Assembly: GCA_030685015.1 (NCBI GenBank)
Contig: JAUXWS010000027.1
Coordinates: 1 to 32,024 of the forward strand
Direction: 5' to 3'
Origin: a bacterium
Lineage (GTDB): Bacteria; CAIWAD01
DNA length: 32,024 nt
The translations under genes were made by a program, and so were the position numbers. Below are positions 8,166 to 15,438 of this stretch, piece by piece (positions within the stretch are counted from its first letter, which is position 1; every line of letters begins with the position of its first letter). The notes under the pieces are model-generated. The model had not been told where the DNA came from. It ran no database searches and saw only the letters and a program-made list of their open reading frames with translations.

Positions 8166-8399
8166 ATGTGGATCAAAACCGGACCCCATCGTCTGATCAG
8201 CGCCCATGCCCTGCGGCTGGATAGCATCCAGTTGCGCCCCATCACCCACAGCGACAGTTTCGCCCTTCATTTCAAGGGCGCCGACGATCAGGTCGTGAAC
8301 GTGGGAGTCGATTTGGAGAAGGCGGAAGCCCTCCTCCGCAAGATTGCCCGTGCTCTCGAACAGGGCGTGGGTTACCTGGACCTCAGTGCCGAGCTCTGA
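8166..8399 (+). CDS. Small protein of unknown function, 77 aa
   Basis: This is the only plus-strand gene I support. It has its own AT-rich promoter region and a strong ribosome-binding sequence about 11 nt before the ATG. The protein has no signal peptide, membrane segment or metal motif. It appears to have a beta-rich first half (SIQLRPITHSDSFALHFKG) and a C-terminal helix (EKAEALLRKIARALEQG). I do not recognise the family. Its end converges with rpiB, only 8 nt away, with no obvious terminator between. The isolated orientation and separate promoter suggest independent regulation. Confidence 0.75.
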   Translation: MWIKTGPHRLISAHALRLDSIQLRPITHSDSFALHFKGADDQVVNVGVDLEKAEALLRKIARALEQGVGYLDLSAEL

Positions 8400-8407
8400 T
8401 TCGGGCC

Positions 8408-9091
8408 TCAGCTGCCCGGCCGGTCCAGGGCCATGATCATGTCCACCCGGCGCTGGTGGCGGCCTCCCTCGTAGGGCTCGGCCAGCCAGGCCAGGGCCAG
8501 GGCCAGGCAGGCCTGTTCCCCCAGACGAGCTCCCAGGGTGAGGAGATTGGCGTCGTTGTGCCGCCGGCTGGACGTGACGCTTTCCAGCGACTCGCAGGCG
8601 GCCGCGCGCACGCCCGGCACCCGGTTGCAGACCATGGCCGAGGCCACGCCCACCGTGTCCAGCATGATGCCGCGGGCCGCCCCGCCGCCGGCCACCTCCC
8701 GTGCCAGGAGCGCGGCCCACAGGGGATAATCGGTGGGGGCGGGGTCGGGACAGCCCAGATCCCGCACCGTGTAACCGGCCTTCTCCAGCTCCCGGGCGAG
8801 GTGCAGGCGGCAGGCATAGCCGCCGTGGTCGCTGGCCAGGGCAACCTGGACGCGATCCCGCCGCGCCGGGTTCTCCCCCGCCTCGGCGGCCACCGGTCGC
8901 GGCAGGTCCTCCACCCATTCCAGCACGACACCCAACCGGTGGGCCAAATCCCGCGCCTCGTCGGTGAGGACGGAGCGGCCCCTGGGCAGCAGCAGCCGGC
9001 CGCCCCCGGCCGCGCCGGCCTCCCGCCTCACGCGTTCGGCCGTGATCAACACGACACCCGAATCGTGCCGCCCGACCGCAGGCCGCCTCAT
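8408..9091 (-). CDS. RpiB/LacA-family sugar-phosphate isomerase-like protein with N-terminal extension
   Basis: Residues 81-227 align along their length with ribose-5-phosphate isomerase B. Asp88-His89, SRRHND with His178, and PYEGGRHQRRV are all present. The active-site loop differs: where RpiB has CGTGIG, this protein has DTVGVA, so Asp145 replaces the catalytic Cys. An extra N-terminal domain of about 60-80 residues (LITAERVRREAG, then LTDEARDLAHRLGVVLEW) resembles the N-terminal segment seen in some microcompartment-associated EutQ-like proteins; this is a weak resemblance. The ATG at 9091 overlaps the stop of the GH2-like gene as ATGA, so the two are coupled. It may act on another sugar phosphate or be non-catalytic. 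Confidence 0.82.
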   Translation of the reverse strand: MRRPAVGRHDSGVVLITAERVRREAGAAGGGRLLLPRGRSVLTDEARDLAHRLGVVLEWVEDLPRPVAAEAGENPARRDRVQVALASDHGGYACRLHLARELEKAGYTVRDLGCPDPAPTDYPLWAALLAREVAGGGAARGIMLDTVGVASAMVCNRVPGVRAAACESLESVTSSRRHNDANLLTLGARLGEQACLALALAWLAEPYEGGRHQRRVDMIMALDRPGS

Positions 9092-11658
9092 CCCCACCCC
9101 CCGTGGATGCGCCGGTAGTAATCGATGTACTCGAAGAGGCTCTGGGACCGCTCGTACCAGAAGAGGACGAGCAGGAGCGTGGCCAGCCCCAGCACTCCCA
9201 TCAGGCCGAACATGCCGTAGAAACGGCCCTCGAAGGCGATGCGCAGGGCCTTGACAAGGCGGACCAGATACCAGGAGATGAGCACGGCCAGCAGGAAAAC
9301 GGTGGGGATGCGAGCCGCCGGCGAAAGCATGAGGGGCTGGAAGACAATGCCGATGGGGATGGTGAAGAGCAGACTGGTGGAGCTCCAGGCCAGCAGCGTG
9401 ATGGCCTGTCGAAGCGTGAAGCGGGCGTTGCTGAACAGGCCCAGCACGCGCAGGCCGATGGCGAAGAGGATCTGCCCGCCCAGCAGGGCCAGCGACAGTT
9501 GCGCCACGCTTTCCAGCGGGTTCCAGGCCAGGCGGTGGATCCAGTGGAGCAAAGGGTCCAACACCACGACCAGGCCCAGCAAACGGTCGAGAAAAGGGCT
9601 CTTGCGCAACAGATGGAGCCAGCCGGAACCCAGCAGGGCCATGGCTCCCGACACGACGACGAGGAGGAAGATGGCCTGCCCGAACTGGAAGACGCGACGG
9701 TCGCGGATGTCCGTGAAAAAGCCGTGGGAATGGATGAAGCTGCGGCGCAGGTTCTGCCCGAAGACGTTGTTCTGGCGCCAGCCGATGAGCAGCAGGATGA
9801 GCAGGCCAAAACCCACCAGGGCGAAAGCGGGAGGGTGGGGCGACTGGTACTCCCCGCGGCTGAGGGTGCCAGGCGCTCCCCCCGAGAAAAGATTGGCCAC
9901 CTCCTTGGCCGAGGCGCGCGCCACGCGGTCTTCGGTGAAGAGGCCCTGCGTGACCAGCAGGGGGTCCTGGCCGGGTGGGGCGGCCAGCTGCGGCCGTCCG
10001 CCCCGCCAGTCGGCGTAGCCATGCACGATGGTGCCGGCGGGCGCGTCTGCCGCGCCGGATTTCCAGGCGGCCAGCGCCTGGCCCAAGGCCGACTGGAGGG
10101 CCCAGGCTTGGTGCAGCTCGCTATAGGGGTCCTCGTATCCGGCCAGGTTGCCCACCTCCACGGGCCAGCCCAGGCGCGACAGCAGGACGGGCCGGGCCAA
10201 GTCGGGAAGCTGCGCCTGCACATCCTGGCCGAAGGACTCCAGCAGCAGCAGATCCAGGCCTCGCAGCGCCTCCGCCCCCTCCGTGCCAGCACCGGTGAAG
10301 AAGCCACCAGCCGCCAGCAGGAACTGGCCCTCCGTGCGCAGGACCTGCAGGTCGTCGATCCAGGTGCGCGCCGCCGTCGTGCTGAAGTCCAGGCCGCTGC
10401 CCATGCTGAGGCCCAGCCAGCAGGCGCTGCCACGACTCTGGTGGACCAGCTCGCGGGCCTGGACGAGGGCCGCCTGGCGAAAGGCGGCGCGGGAGACAAG
10501 GCGGGGCGGCACCTGCCAGACCGGCAGCTCGCTCATGAGGAGGAGGCCCAGCTGGTCGCAAACCTGGCTGAGGGCGGGGTGGGGCGCCCCCCTCATGTGC
10601 AGTACCAGATTGACACCCATGTTCTTCATGGCCTCCAGGTCCCGCCTGAGTTGGGCGGCGGTAATGGCCATCCCCGTGGCGGGATGGTCGGCCACATAGG
10701 TCATGCCCTGGAGGAAGAGGGGTGCGCCATTCAGCCGCAGCTGTCCCTTGTCCAGATCCACCTGCTTGAGACCGATGGCCTGCCGGCGGCGATGGATCAG
10801 GCGCCCATCCTGGCTGAGGGAGAGGGTCAGTTCCAGCAGATCGGGATGATCGGGCGACCACAGCGGGAGGCGGGCCGACGCCGTCAGCAGCAGCTCCACT
10901 TCCTGGCTCTCCAACGGCCGGACCTGGATCGGCAACCGGACGGCGGCCAGCAGGGAACCGGCCGGATCACGCAGGGCGGCGTCCACCCAGAGATCCGGCG
11001 CGCGGCGCAGGCTGTCCAGTCCCAGCAATTCCTGGTTGCGCACACGCAGACGGAGCTGGAGGCGATCCCCCGTGGCCGGGAAGTCCCAGCGCAGGTCGCC
11101 CACGGTCAGGCGCGGGCTCTCAAGCAGCAGCACCTCCCGGTAGATGCCGCCAAAATGGGCCGGATCCCCGCTCTGGGTCTTGAGGGGAAGGGACTGGCGG
11201 GCCGACAGCCGGTTGTCGACCAGGACCTCCAGCTGGTTGGGCGGTCCGAATTGCAGGAAGCGCTCGGGGATCTCCAACTCGAAGGAGGCGGAGCCGCCCT
11301 CATGGCGGTCGAGGAACTTGCCGTTGACGAGGACCTGGCAGGTATAGGAAACGCCGCCGAACCAGAGCCGCCAGGAGGACTGCACCCCCGCCTCGGGCAA
11401 GGTGAAGCTGCGCTGGAAGCGGATCTCCCCCTCATGGCCGGTCCAGCAGGAGGGCACCAGGCACTCTCCGCCGCCCGGTCCCTCCGCCATGTTCCATTGC
11501 CAGGTACCGGACAAGTCGTGGACGCGAGCGTCCAGGCTGTCCAGCCGCGGCAGCCAGACAGCTTCCCGCCTCTCACCCGGACGTGGAAGGAAGTGCGGCT
11601 GGGCGCCCAGGCAACCCGCCAGCAACAGAATGACCAGCCAATGGATCGGGTGGCCCAC
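9088..11658 (-). CDS. GH2-like sugar-binding protein fused to a multi-pass membrane domain, catalytic glutamates absent
   Basis: This 856-residue protein begins with a lipobox-like leader (LLLAGC, residues 11-16). A GH2 sugar-binding jelly roll (about 47-180), an Ig-like domain (about 180-300) and a TIM-barrel-like region (about 305-570, with LNGAPLFLQGMTY and CDQLGLLLMSELPVW) follow. The WSLGNE acid/base motif reads WLGLSM (414-419), and the nucleophile position in RPVLLSRLGW is Arg495, so neither catalytic Glu is present. About seven membrane segments follow (roughly 611-627, 659-681, 690-708, 718-741, 752-778, 783-805, 813-834), perhaps Yip1-like. I infer a membrane-anchored glycan sensor or scaffold. 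The GTG start is the only option after an upstream in-frame stop. A hairpin separates it from the Exb-type cluster. Confidence 0.8.
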   Translation of the reverse strand: MGHPIHWLVILLLAGCLGAQPHFLPRPGERREAVWLPRLDSLDARVHDLSGTWQWNMAEGPGGGECLVPSCWTGHEGEIRFQRSFTLPEAGVQSSWRLWFGGVSYTCQVLVNGKFLDRHEGGSASFELEIPERFLQFGPPNQLEVLVDNRLSARQSLPLKTQSGDPAHFGGIYREVLLLESPRLTVGDLRWDFPATGDRLQLRLRVRNQELLGLDSLRRAPDLWVDAALRDPAGSLLAAVRLPIQVRPLESQEVELLLTASARLPLWSPDHPDLLELTLSLSQDGRLIHRRRQAIGLKQVDLDKGQLRLNGAPLFLQGMTYVADHPATGMAITAAQLRRDLEAMKNMGVNLVLHMRGAPHPALSQVCDQLGLLLMSELPVWQVPPRLVSRAAFRQAALVQARELVHQSRGSACWLGLSMGSGLDFSTTAARTWIDDLQVLRTEGQFLLAAGGFFTGAGTEGAEALRGLDLLLLESFGQDVQAQLPDLARPVLLSRLGWPVEVGNLAGYEDPYSELHQAWALQSALGQALAAWKSGAADAPAGTIVHGYADWRGGRPQLAAPPGQDPLLVTQGLFTEDRVARASAKEVANLFSGGAPGTLSRGEYQSPHPPAFALVGFGLLILLLIGWRQNNVFGQNLRRSFIHSHGFFTDIRDRRVFQFGQAIFLLVVVSGAMALLGSGWLHLLRKSPFLDRLLGLVVVLDPLLHWIHRLAWNPLESVAQLSLALLGGQILFAIGLRVLGLFSNARFTLRQAITLLAWSSTSLLFTIPIGIVFQPLMLSPAARIPTVFLLAVLISWYLVRLVKALRIAFEGRFYGMFGLMGVLGLATLLLVLFWYERSQSLFEYIDYYRRIHGGWG

Positions 11659-11671
11659 CCGCGTGTCCCGT

Positions 11672-11709
11672 CAAAAGGAGACAGGCGGAGGGACTGCCGC
11701 CGCCTGTCT
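11672..11709 (-). terminator. Probable intrinsic terminator or attenuator after the TonB-like gene
   Basis: On the minus strand AGACAGGCGG pairs perfectly with CCGCCTGTCT (10 bp, 11-nt loop, hairpin 11679-11709), followed by CCTTTTGA. The T-run is short, so termination may be partial. I see no clear promoter between the hairpin and the GH2-like start at 11658, so that gene may be expressed by read-through. Confidence 0.6.
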
Positions 11710-11754
11710 GTGTGTGTGTTGCAGGTGCCCCGGATGGTCGCACCGGGCGGTCGC

Positions 11755-12798
11755 TCAGGATCCGAAGGCCATCTTCTGGCCCATCTTGAAATCACCCATG
11801 GAAGGATCGATGGGATCGAAGCGCCAGCTGGAGATCTTCTGCTTGAGACAGGATTCCACCCGGCGCCCGGCGTTGGGATCGGACCACTTGGGCTGGGTCA
11901 GCTCCACATCGGCGACGGAGCCGTCGGCCTTGATGGTGAACTTGGCCAGGACCGAGCCCTTGAGCCCGCGATCCCGCTGCAGCTGCCGCTCGTAGCAATC
12001 CTTGAGGCCGGGCGAGTAGCCGGCGATGGCCGCGCGCAGGGCCTCGGCGCTGCGCGCCTGCTCCCCGGCAAACTTGCCGCTGCGGTCGTAGGTCTGCACT
12101 CCGCCCTCGAGCAGATCGCCCACCGTGCCGCCACCCACCGCCACATCCACGCCCGTCAGCGCGCCCTGCAGGTTGACTCCGCCCGAACCGCCGCCCTTGG
12201 GACCATCCGTCTTGAGGCGCCGGGCGTTCTCGGCGGCCTGGCCCGTCACCATGCCGACCAGCCCCTCTGTCGAGACGGCGCCGCCCCCCGTCACCTGGGC
12301 GGCGTCCACCAGGCCGCGCGCCGCCGCGCCTCCGCTGGAGCCCGTCACCAAGGCGATGCCGCCGGTGGAATTGACCAATTCCTGCGAGATGGCCTCCCGC
12401 CGGCTGGCCCGGCGCTCCGCCGCCGCGCCGCGCCGCGCCTCGGCCTGCTGGGCGCTGCCCTGCTGGCGCTCCACCGGCCGGTCCAGCACCTCGCGCTCCG
12501 CCCGCTCCTCCTGGCCGACCTCCGCCTGCTCCTCGACGACGTCGGTGGGCGTGGTCAACCCTTCCGCGATGGGGGCGGCGGCCTCGGGCGCCTTGATTTG
12601 CTCGATGCGCCGAAAGCGGGTGGCGAAGAATTCCTGGATCTCCTCCTGGCTCAGTTCCCGCACTTCCATCTGGCTGCCCACATAGAGGATGGCCAGCTCC
12701 ATGAGGCCGAAGATCACGAAGAGCCAGACGGTCAGCGCGTCCAGCCCGGAGAAGGGCCTCTTGCGATAAGCCGCCAAGGCGGCAGGGGAAGCGGACAC
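11755..12798 (-). CDS. TonB/AgmX-like energy transducer
   Basis: This 347-residue protein has one membrane segment (about residues 19-41), then a charged Glu/Arg/Ala-rich linker, a Gly-rich stretch (about 145-235), and a C-terminal domain of about 95 residues. The latter has the AgmX/PglI-type pattern: GLKDCYERQLQRDRGLKGS, KFTIKADGSVADVELTQP, then a second Cys in ESCLKQKI and a WRFDP ending. Such proteins carry force or proton-motive energy from an ExbB/ExbD or AglRQS motor into the periplasm or outer membrane. It is last in the tightly packed exbB-exbD-exbD set, with a GTG start after AGGAG and 9 nt after exbD2. The partner is unknown; the TPR proteins are natural candidates. Confidence 0.85.
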   Translation of the reverse strand: MSASPAALAAYRKRPFSGLDALTVWLFVIFGLMELAILYVGSQMEVRELSQEEIQEFFATRFRRIEQIKAPEAAAPIAEGLTTPTDVVEEQAEVGQEERAEREVLDRPVERQQGSAQQAEARRGAAAERRASRREAISQELVNSTGGIALVTGSSGGAAARGLVDAAQVTGGGAVSTEGLVGMVTGQAAENARRLKTDGPKGGGSGGVNLQGALTGVDVAVGGGTVGDLLEGGVQTYDRSGKFAGEQARSAEALRAAIAGYSPGLKDCYERQLQRDRGLKGSVLAKFTIKADGSVADVELTQPKWSDPNAGRRVESCLKQKISSWRFDPIDPSMGDFKMGQKMAFGS

Positions 12799-12807
12799 GG
12801 TCCTCTC

Positions 12808-13362
12808 CTAGTTGCTGCTCCGGACCACCACGAACTCCGTCATGTTGAACCCCGCCGAACCGCAGGTGGCCAGGACTTTGAGGATCGAGTTGTAATCCAC
12901 GGCCGCGTCGGCCTGGATCGTGATCTCCCCCTGGAAGGGGATGCCGAAACGGGTCTCCAGGTCGCGGGCCTCGGCGGCCTTGACCAGCAGGAAATTCTCC
13001 AGGCCGCGCAGGATCATGGAGCGCGGATCGAAGGCCGCCGCCCCCGCCGCCTGGCCCAGCAGGCTGCCCGCGTCGTCGAGCAGTTCCTGGCGTTCGCCCC
13101 CGCTCTCCGTGAAGACGCCCGCCACGCCGCTCAGACGCCCCGAGTCCACCACGATGGAGAGAGCCTCGCGGGGCGTCGTGTTGATGTTGGAGGCGGGCAG
13201 TTCAAGCTGATCCACCTCCATCACCAGCGATCCACTCGCAGAGTAGCTCTTGATCAGGAAGAGGAGGACGATGGTGAAGAGGTCCATCATCGAGGTCAGC
13301 GGGATGCCCTGCGGGACCCCGCCCGAGCCTCCCCAGCGCCGCATGTTGCTTGGTGCCGCCAC
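12808..13362 (-). CDS. ExbD/TolR-like protein 2, with conserved transmembrane Asp
   Basis: This 184-residue protein has a short cytoplasmic N-terminus and a membrane segment (about residues 20-40). Asp27 in LTSMMDLFTIVLLFL sits at the position of the proton-carrying Asp of ExbD. The periplasmic domain ends in the usual TolR-like fold (GEITIQADAAVDYNSILKVLATCGSAGF). The GTG start at 13362 has GGAGG 5 nt upstream and follows the first exbD by 9 nt. It should be the stator subunit that actually carries protons in this motor. Confidence 0.9.
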   Translation of the reverse strand: MAAPSNMRRWGGSGGVPQGIPLTSMMDLFTIVLLFLIKSYSASGSLVMEVDQLELPASNINTTPREALSIVVDSGRLSGVAGVFTESGGERQELLDDAGSLLGQAAGAAAFDPRSMILRGLENFLLVKAAEARDLETRFGIPFQGEITIQADAAVDYNSILKVLATCGSAGFNMTEFVVVRSSN

Positions 13363-13371
13363 GGCGACCTC

Positions 13372-14007
13372 CTACTGGATCTTGCCCATCAGGGGACTGG
13401 GAAAGAGCTTCTCCATCTCCCCTGTGCTTGGATTCTTGATGCTGCGGCAGGCGTCCAGCAAGCTGACCAGCACCTGAAACTGCAGGTCGTTGGGCGCGCT
13501 GATCATCACGTTCTCCGCATCATCGTAGCCATAGGCCTCCACCATGCGGGGACTGCCGTCCGCGTTGAAGACCGGCTTGCCGAGGGCGTCCTCCTCCTGC
13601 ACCTTGCCGGTGATGGAGGGCACGACGATCTCCCGCCGGATGCGGGTCAGCTCCGCGCCCAGGCCCGCCAGATCCAGCCGGCCGTCGGACAGGCGCGGCA
13701 GATAACGGTAGCGGCCGGGCTCGGCGCTTTGGCTGGTGGCGCCCATGATCGAGACCGCGCTTCCCCCCTCGTCCACCGACACCACCAGGGAAAGCCGCGA
13801 CAGGGGCTTGTCCTGCTCCTCGGACATGCCGGATCCGCCCCCGGCGGCGGCGGGCGGCAGGCGGGTCTCCAGGAGCCCCAACTTGACGAACTCCGCGGTC
13901 GCCAGAAGGAGGGGAATCAGCACCACCACCAGGTTCATGATCGGCGTGATGTTCAGTTCCTCGTCCTGGCCCACGAACTTCCGTCGCCGGGTAGGTTTGA
14001 AGGCCAC
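13372..14007 (-). CDS. ExbD/TolR-like protein 1, transmembrane Asp replaced by Asn
   Basis: This 211-residue paralogue has the ExbD N-terminal signature ELNITPIMNLVVVLIPLLL, in which Asn25 (codon AAC, 13933-13935) occupies the position of the essential Asp. The rest of the membrane helix and the periplasmic TolR-like domain (ending NDLQFQVLVSLLDACRSIKN) appear intact. A 60-70 residue insertion with little recognisable homology lies between the two. The GTG start is immediately after the exbB stop. Because it cannot carry a proton at this site, I infer that it pairs with ExbD2 as a structural half of a heterodimer. A single-base GAC/AAC change would account for the substitution. Confidence 0.88.
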   Translation of the reverse strand: MAFKPTRRRKFVGQDEELNITPIMNLVVVLIPLLLATAEFVKLGLLETRLPPAAAGGGSGMSEEQDKPLSRLSLVVSVDEGGSAVSIMGATSQSAEPGRYRYLPRLSDGRLDLAGLGAELTRIRREIVVPSITGKVQEEDALGKPVFNADGSPRMVEAYGYDDAENVMISAPNDLQFQVLVSLLDACRSIKNPSTGEMEKLFPSPLMGKIQ

Positions 14008-14658
14008 TTACTTGCTCCGCGTGATCAGATGGATCAACTTGACTGAGTACTCGTCGATGTCCGCCAGGATCGAGTTGGTGCGATTGTTGATGATGCTGTA
14101 GGCCAGCATCGCCGGCACCGCCACGATCAGGCCGCTCAAGGTGGTAAGCATGGCTGTCGAGATGCCCGCCGCCAGGGCCTGGGAGGCTCCGGCGCCGCCA
14201 CCGGCCAGGGCGGCGAAGGACTGGATGAGGCCGAAAATGGTGCCCATCAAGCCCACCAGGGTGGAGACGTTGGCGAAGGTCTGCAGCCAGGCGGTCCGCT
14301 TGGTGAGCTTGGGGATGATCTCGAGGGCGGCCTCGTCCACGGCGTTCTGGATGTTGCGGTAGTCGACGATCTCACGGTCCACCGCTTCCTTCAGGGCGCG
14401 GGCGTAGATGTAGGCCAGGGCCTTCTCCGACATGCTGTCCGCCAGCTTCCACGCCTTCGACACGTCCCCCGCGCTGACCATTTTGAAGATGTCCTGGGAG
14501 AAGCGGGCGGCGTCGATGTTGGATTTGAAGTTCACCGTGATCAGGCGCTCAACGAAGACCACCAGCGCCAACAGACCGATGAGCCAGATCAACCAGAAGA
14601 AGCTGGCGCCCGGATCGGTGGAAGCCGTGGCATTGAGCAGCTGCACAAAGGGGTTCAT
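14008..14658 (-). CDS. MotA/TolQ/ExbB-family proton channel protein
   Basis: This 216-residue protein has three membrane segments: about residues 18-40 (FFWLIWLIGLLALVVFVERL), 120-150 (VSTLVGLMGTIFGLIQSF) and 160-190 (STAMLTTLSGLIVAVPAMLAY). This is the ExbB/TolQ/AglR core that forms the pentameric ring around an ExbD pair. ATG 14658 is preferred over longer starts because GGAGGA lies just upstream and the protein then begins with a normal short N-terminus. It leads the motor genes and directly follows the Cys-cluster gene by 20 nt. Confidence 0.93.
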   Translation of the reverse strand: MNPFVQLLNATASTDPGASFFWLIWLIGLLALVVFVERLITVNFKSNIDAARFSQDIFKMVSAGDVSKAWKLADSMSEKALAYIYARALKEAVDREIVDYRNIQNAVDEAALEIIPKLTKRTAWLQTFANVSTLVGLMGTIFGLIQSFAALAGGGAGASQALAAGISTAMLTTLSGLIVAVPAMLAYSIINNRTNSILADIDEYSVKLIHLITRSK

Positions 14659-14678
14659 GAAGTCCTCCGCTATCCCTT

Positions 14679-15056
14679 TTAGCCCAACAGTTTCGAAAGC
14701 AGGTGCCGGATGGCCTCCAACTGCCCGCGCAGCTTGTTCGAGGCGCAAACCGGATTGGTGTAGACGCAAATGTTGGCCCGGCAGTAATCCAGGCGTTCAT
14801 TGCAGCCCACGTTGTATTGATAGGTCGAGGTGGGCAGCATGCGCGCCGTGACCTCGTCCCGCTGGAAGGTGATGCCCCGTTCCTTGGACAGGCGATGCAG
14901 GAAGTCCCAGAGGAAAACCTGGGCTTCCAGAACCTCGCGCGGTTTGAGCTTCTTCAGCTCCGCCGTGAACCGTTCCCCGTCGTGGCAGCACTCGATGAGG
15001 CGCTCCCCGATCTCGCGGATGTTGGACGACAACTGCTTCGACTTCTCACTTGCCAC
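14679..15056 (-). CDS. Small predicted cytoplasmic protein with a C-x6-C-x4-C-x6-C cluster
   Basis: This protein of about 125 residues has no signal peptide or membrane segment. It is mainly helical in its first half (IREIGERLIECC, VLEAQVFLWDFLHRLSKERG). Near the C-terminus four cysteines (87, 94, 99 and 106, counted from the ATG at 15062) form a symmetric C-x6-C-x4-C-x6-C pattern that could hold a metal or Fe-S centre. A CC pair lies at 25-26. I do not recognise the family. The GTG at 15056 is chosen because GGAGG sits 6 nt upstream; ATG 15062 abuts it directly. It overlaps the small secreted protein gene and precedes exbB, suggesting a role with the motor. Confidence 0.78.
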   Translation of the reverse strand: MASEKSKQLSSNIREIGERLIECCHDGERFTAELKKLKPREVLEAQVFLWDFLHRLSKERGITFQRDEVTARMLPTSTYQYNVGCNERLDYCRANICVYTNPVCASNKLRGQLEAIRHLLSKLLG

Positions 15057-15438
15057 TCTCATCCTCCGTGGCTGCCTTGTCTTGATCGGCGGATGCCGGA
15101 CTCCCCTTTAGCGGCCAGGCGGTCTGCGGCAGGATGCGCGTCCTGGCCAGCAGACTCTCCCGGTCCCGCAGGCGCTCCCCGCGGACGAGGGCGCGATCCA
15201 GGCCGACCAGCCGCGGGTCGGGCGTGCGCAACTGGTCGAAGAAGGACTTCTCCAAGCGGAAGCCGGAGATTTCCGGCTGCAGGCGCGAGGAGATGATCGC
15301 CACCGACGGCTCCCGCACCTGGCCCTGGATGTTGACCTCATCCAGCATGAGGATGCCCTCCTCCTGGGCCGCCGCCCGCCCGGCCAGCAGAAGCAGCAGG
15401 GCGGCCGCGGGAAGGCTAATCGATCCGGTTCTTGACAT
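15046..15438 (-). CDS. Small secreted protein of unknown function
   Basis: This 130-residue protein has a clear signal peptide (PAAALLLLLAGRAAA, cleavage likely near residue 25). The mature part begins LMLDEVNIQGQVREPSVAIISSRL, probably a beta-rich motif, and ends in a charged, disordered-looking tail. I do not recognise the family. Its ATG lies 23 nt inside the giant TPR gene and has GGTGAG upstream; its end overlaps the next gene. This tight packing points to a shared function with the TPR proteins and the ExbB/ExbD motor, probably in the periplasm. Confidence 0.75.
   Translation of the reverse strand: MSRTGSISLPAAALLLLLAGRAAAQEEGILMLDEVNIQGQVREPSVAIISSRLQPEISGFRLEKSFFDQLRTPDPRLVGLDRALVRGERLRDRESLLARTRILPQTAWPLKGSPASADQDKAATEDESGK

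Noticed and set aside
9103-14046. A 1647-codon open plus-strand frame opposite the GH2-like and exb genes
   Set aside because: It is the GC-driven antisense shadow of well-supported minus-strand genes. The translation is His/Gln/Gly-rich and low in structure, and the real genes carry recognisable domains.
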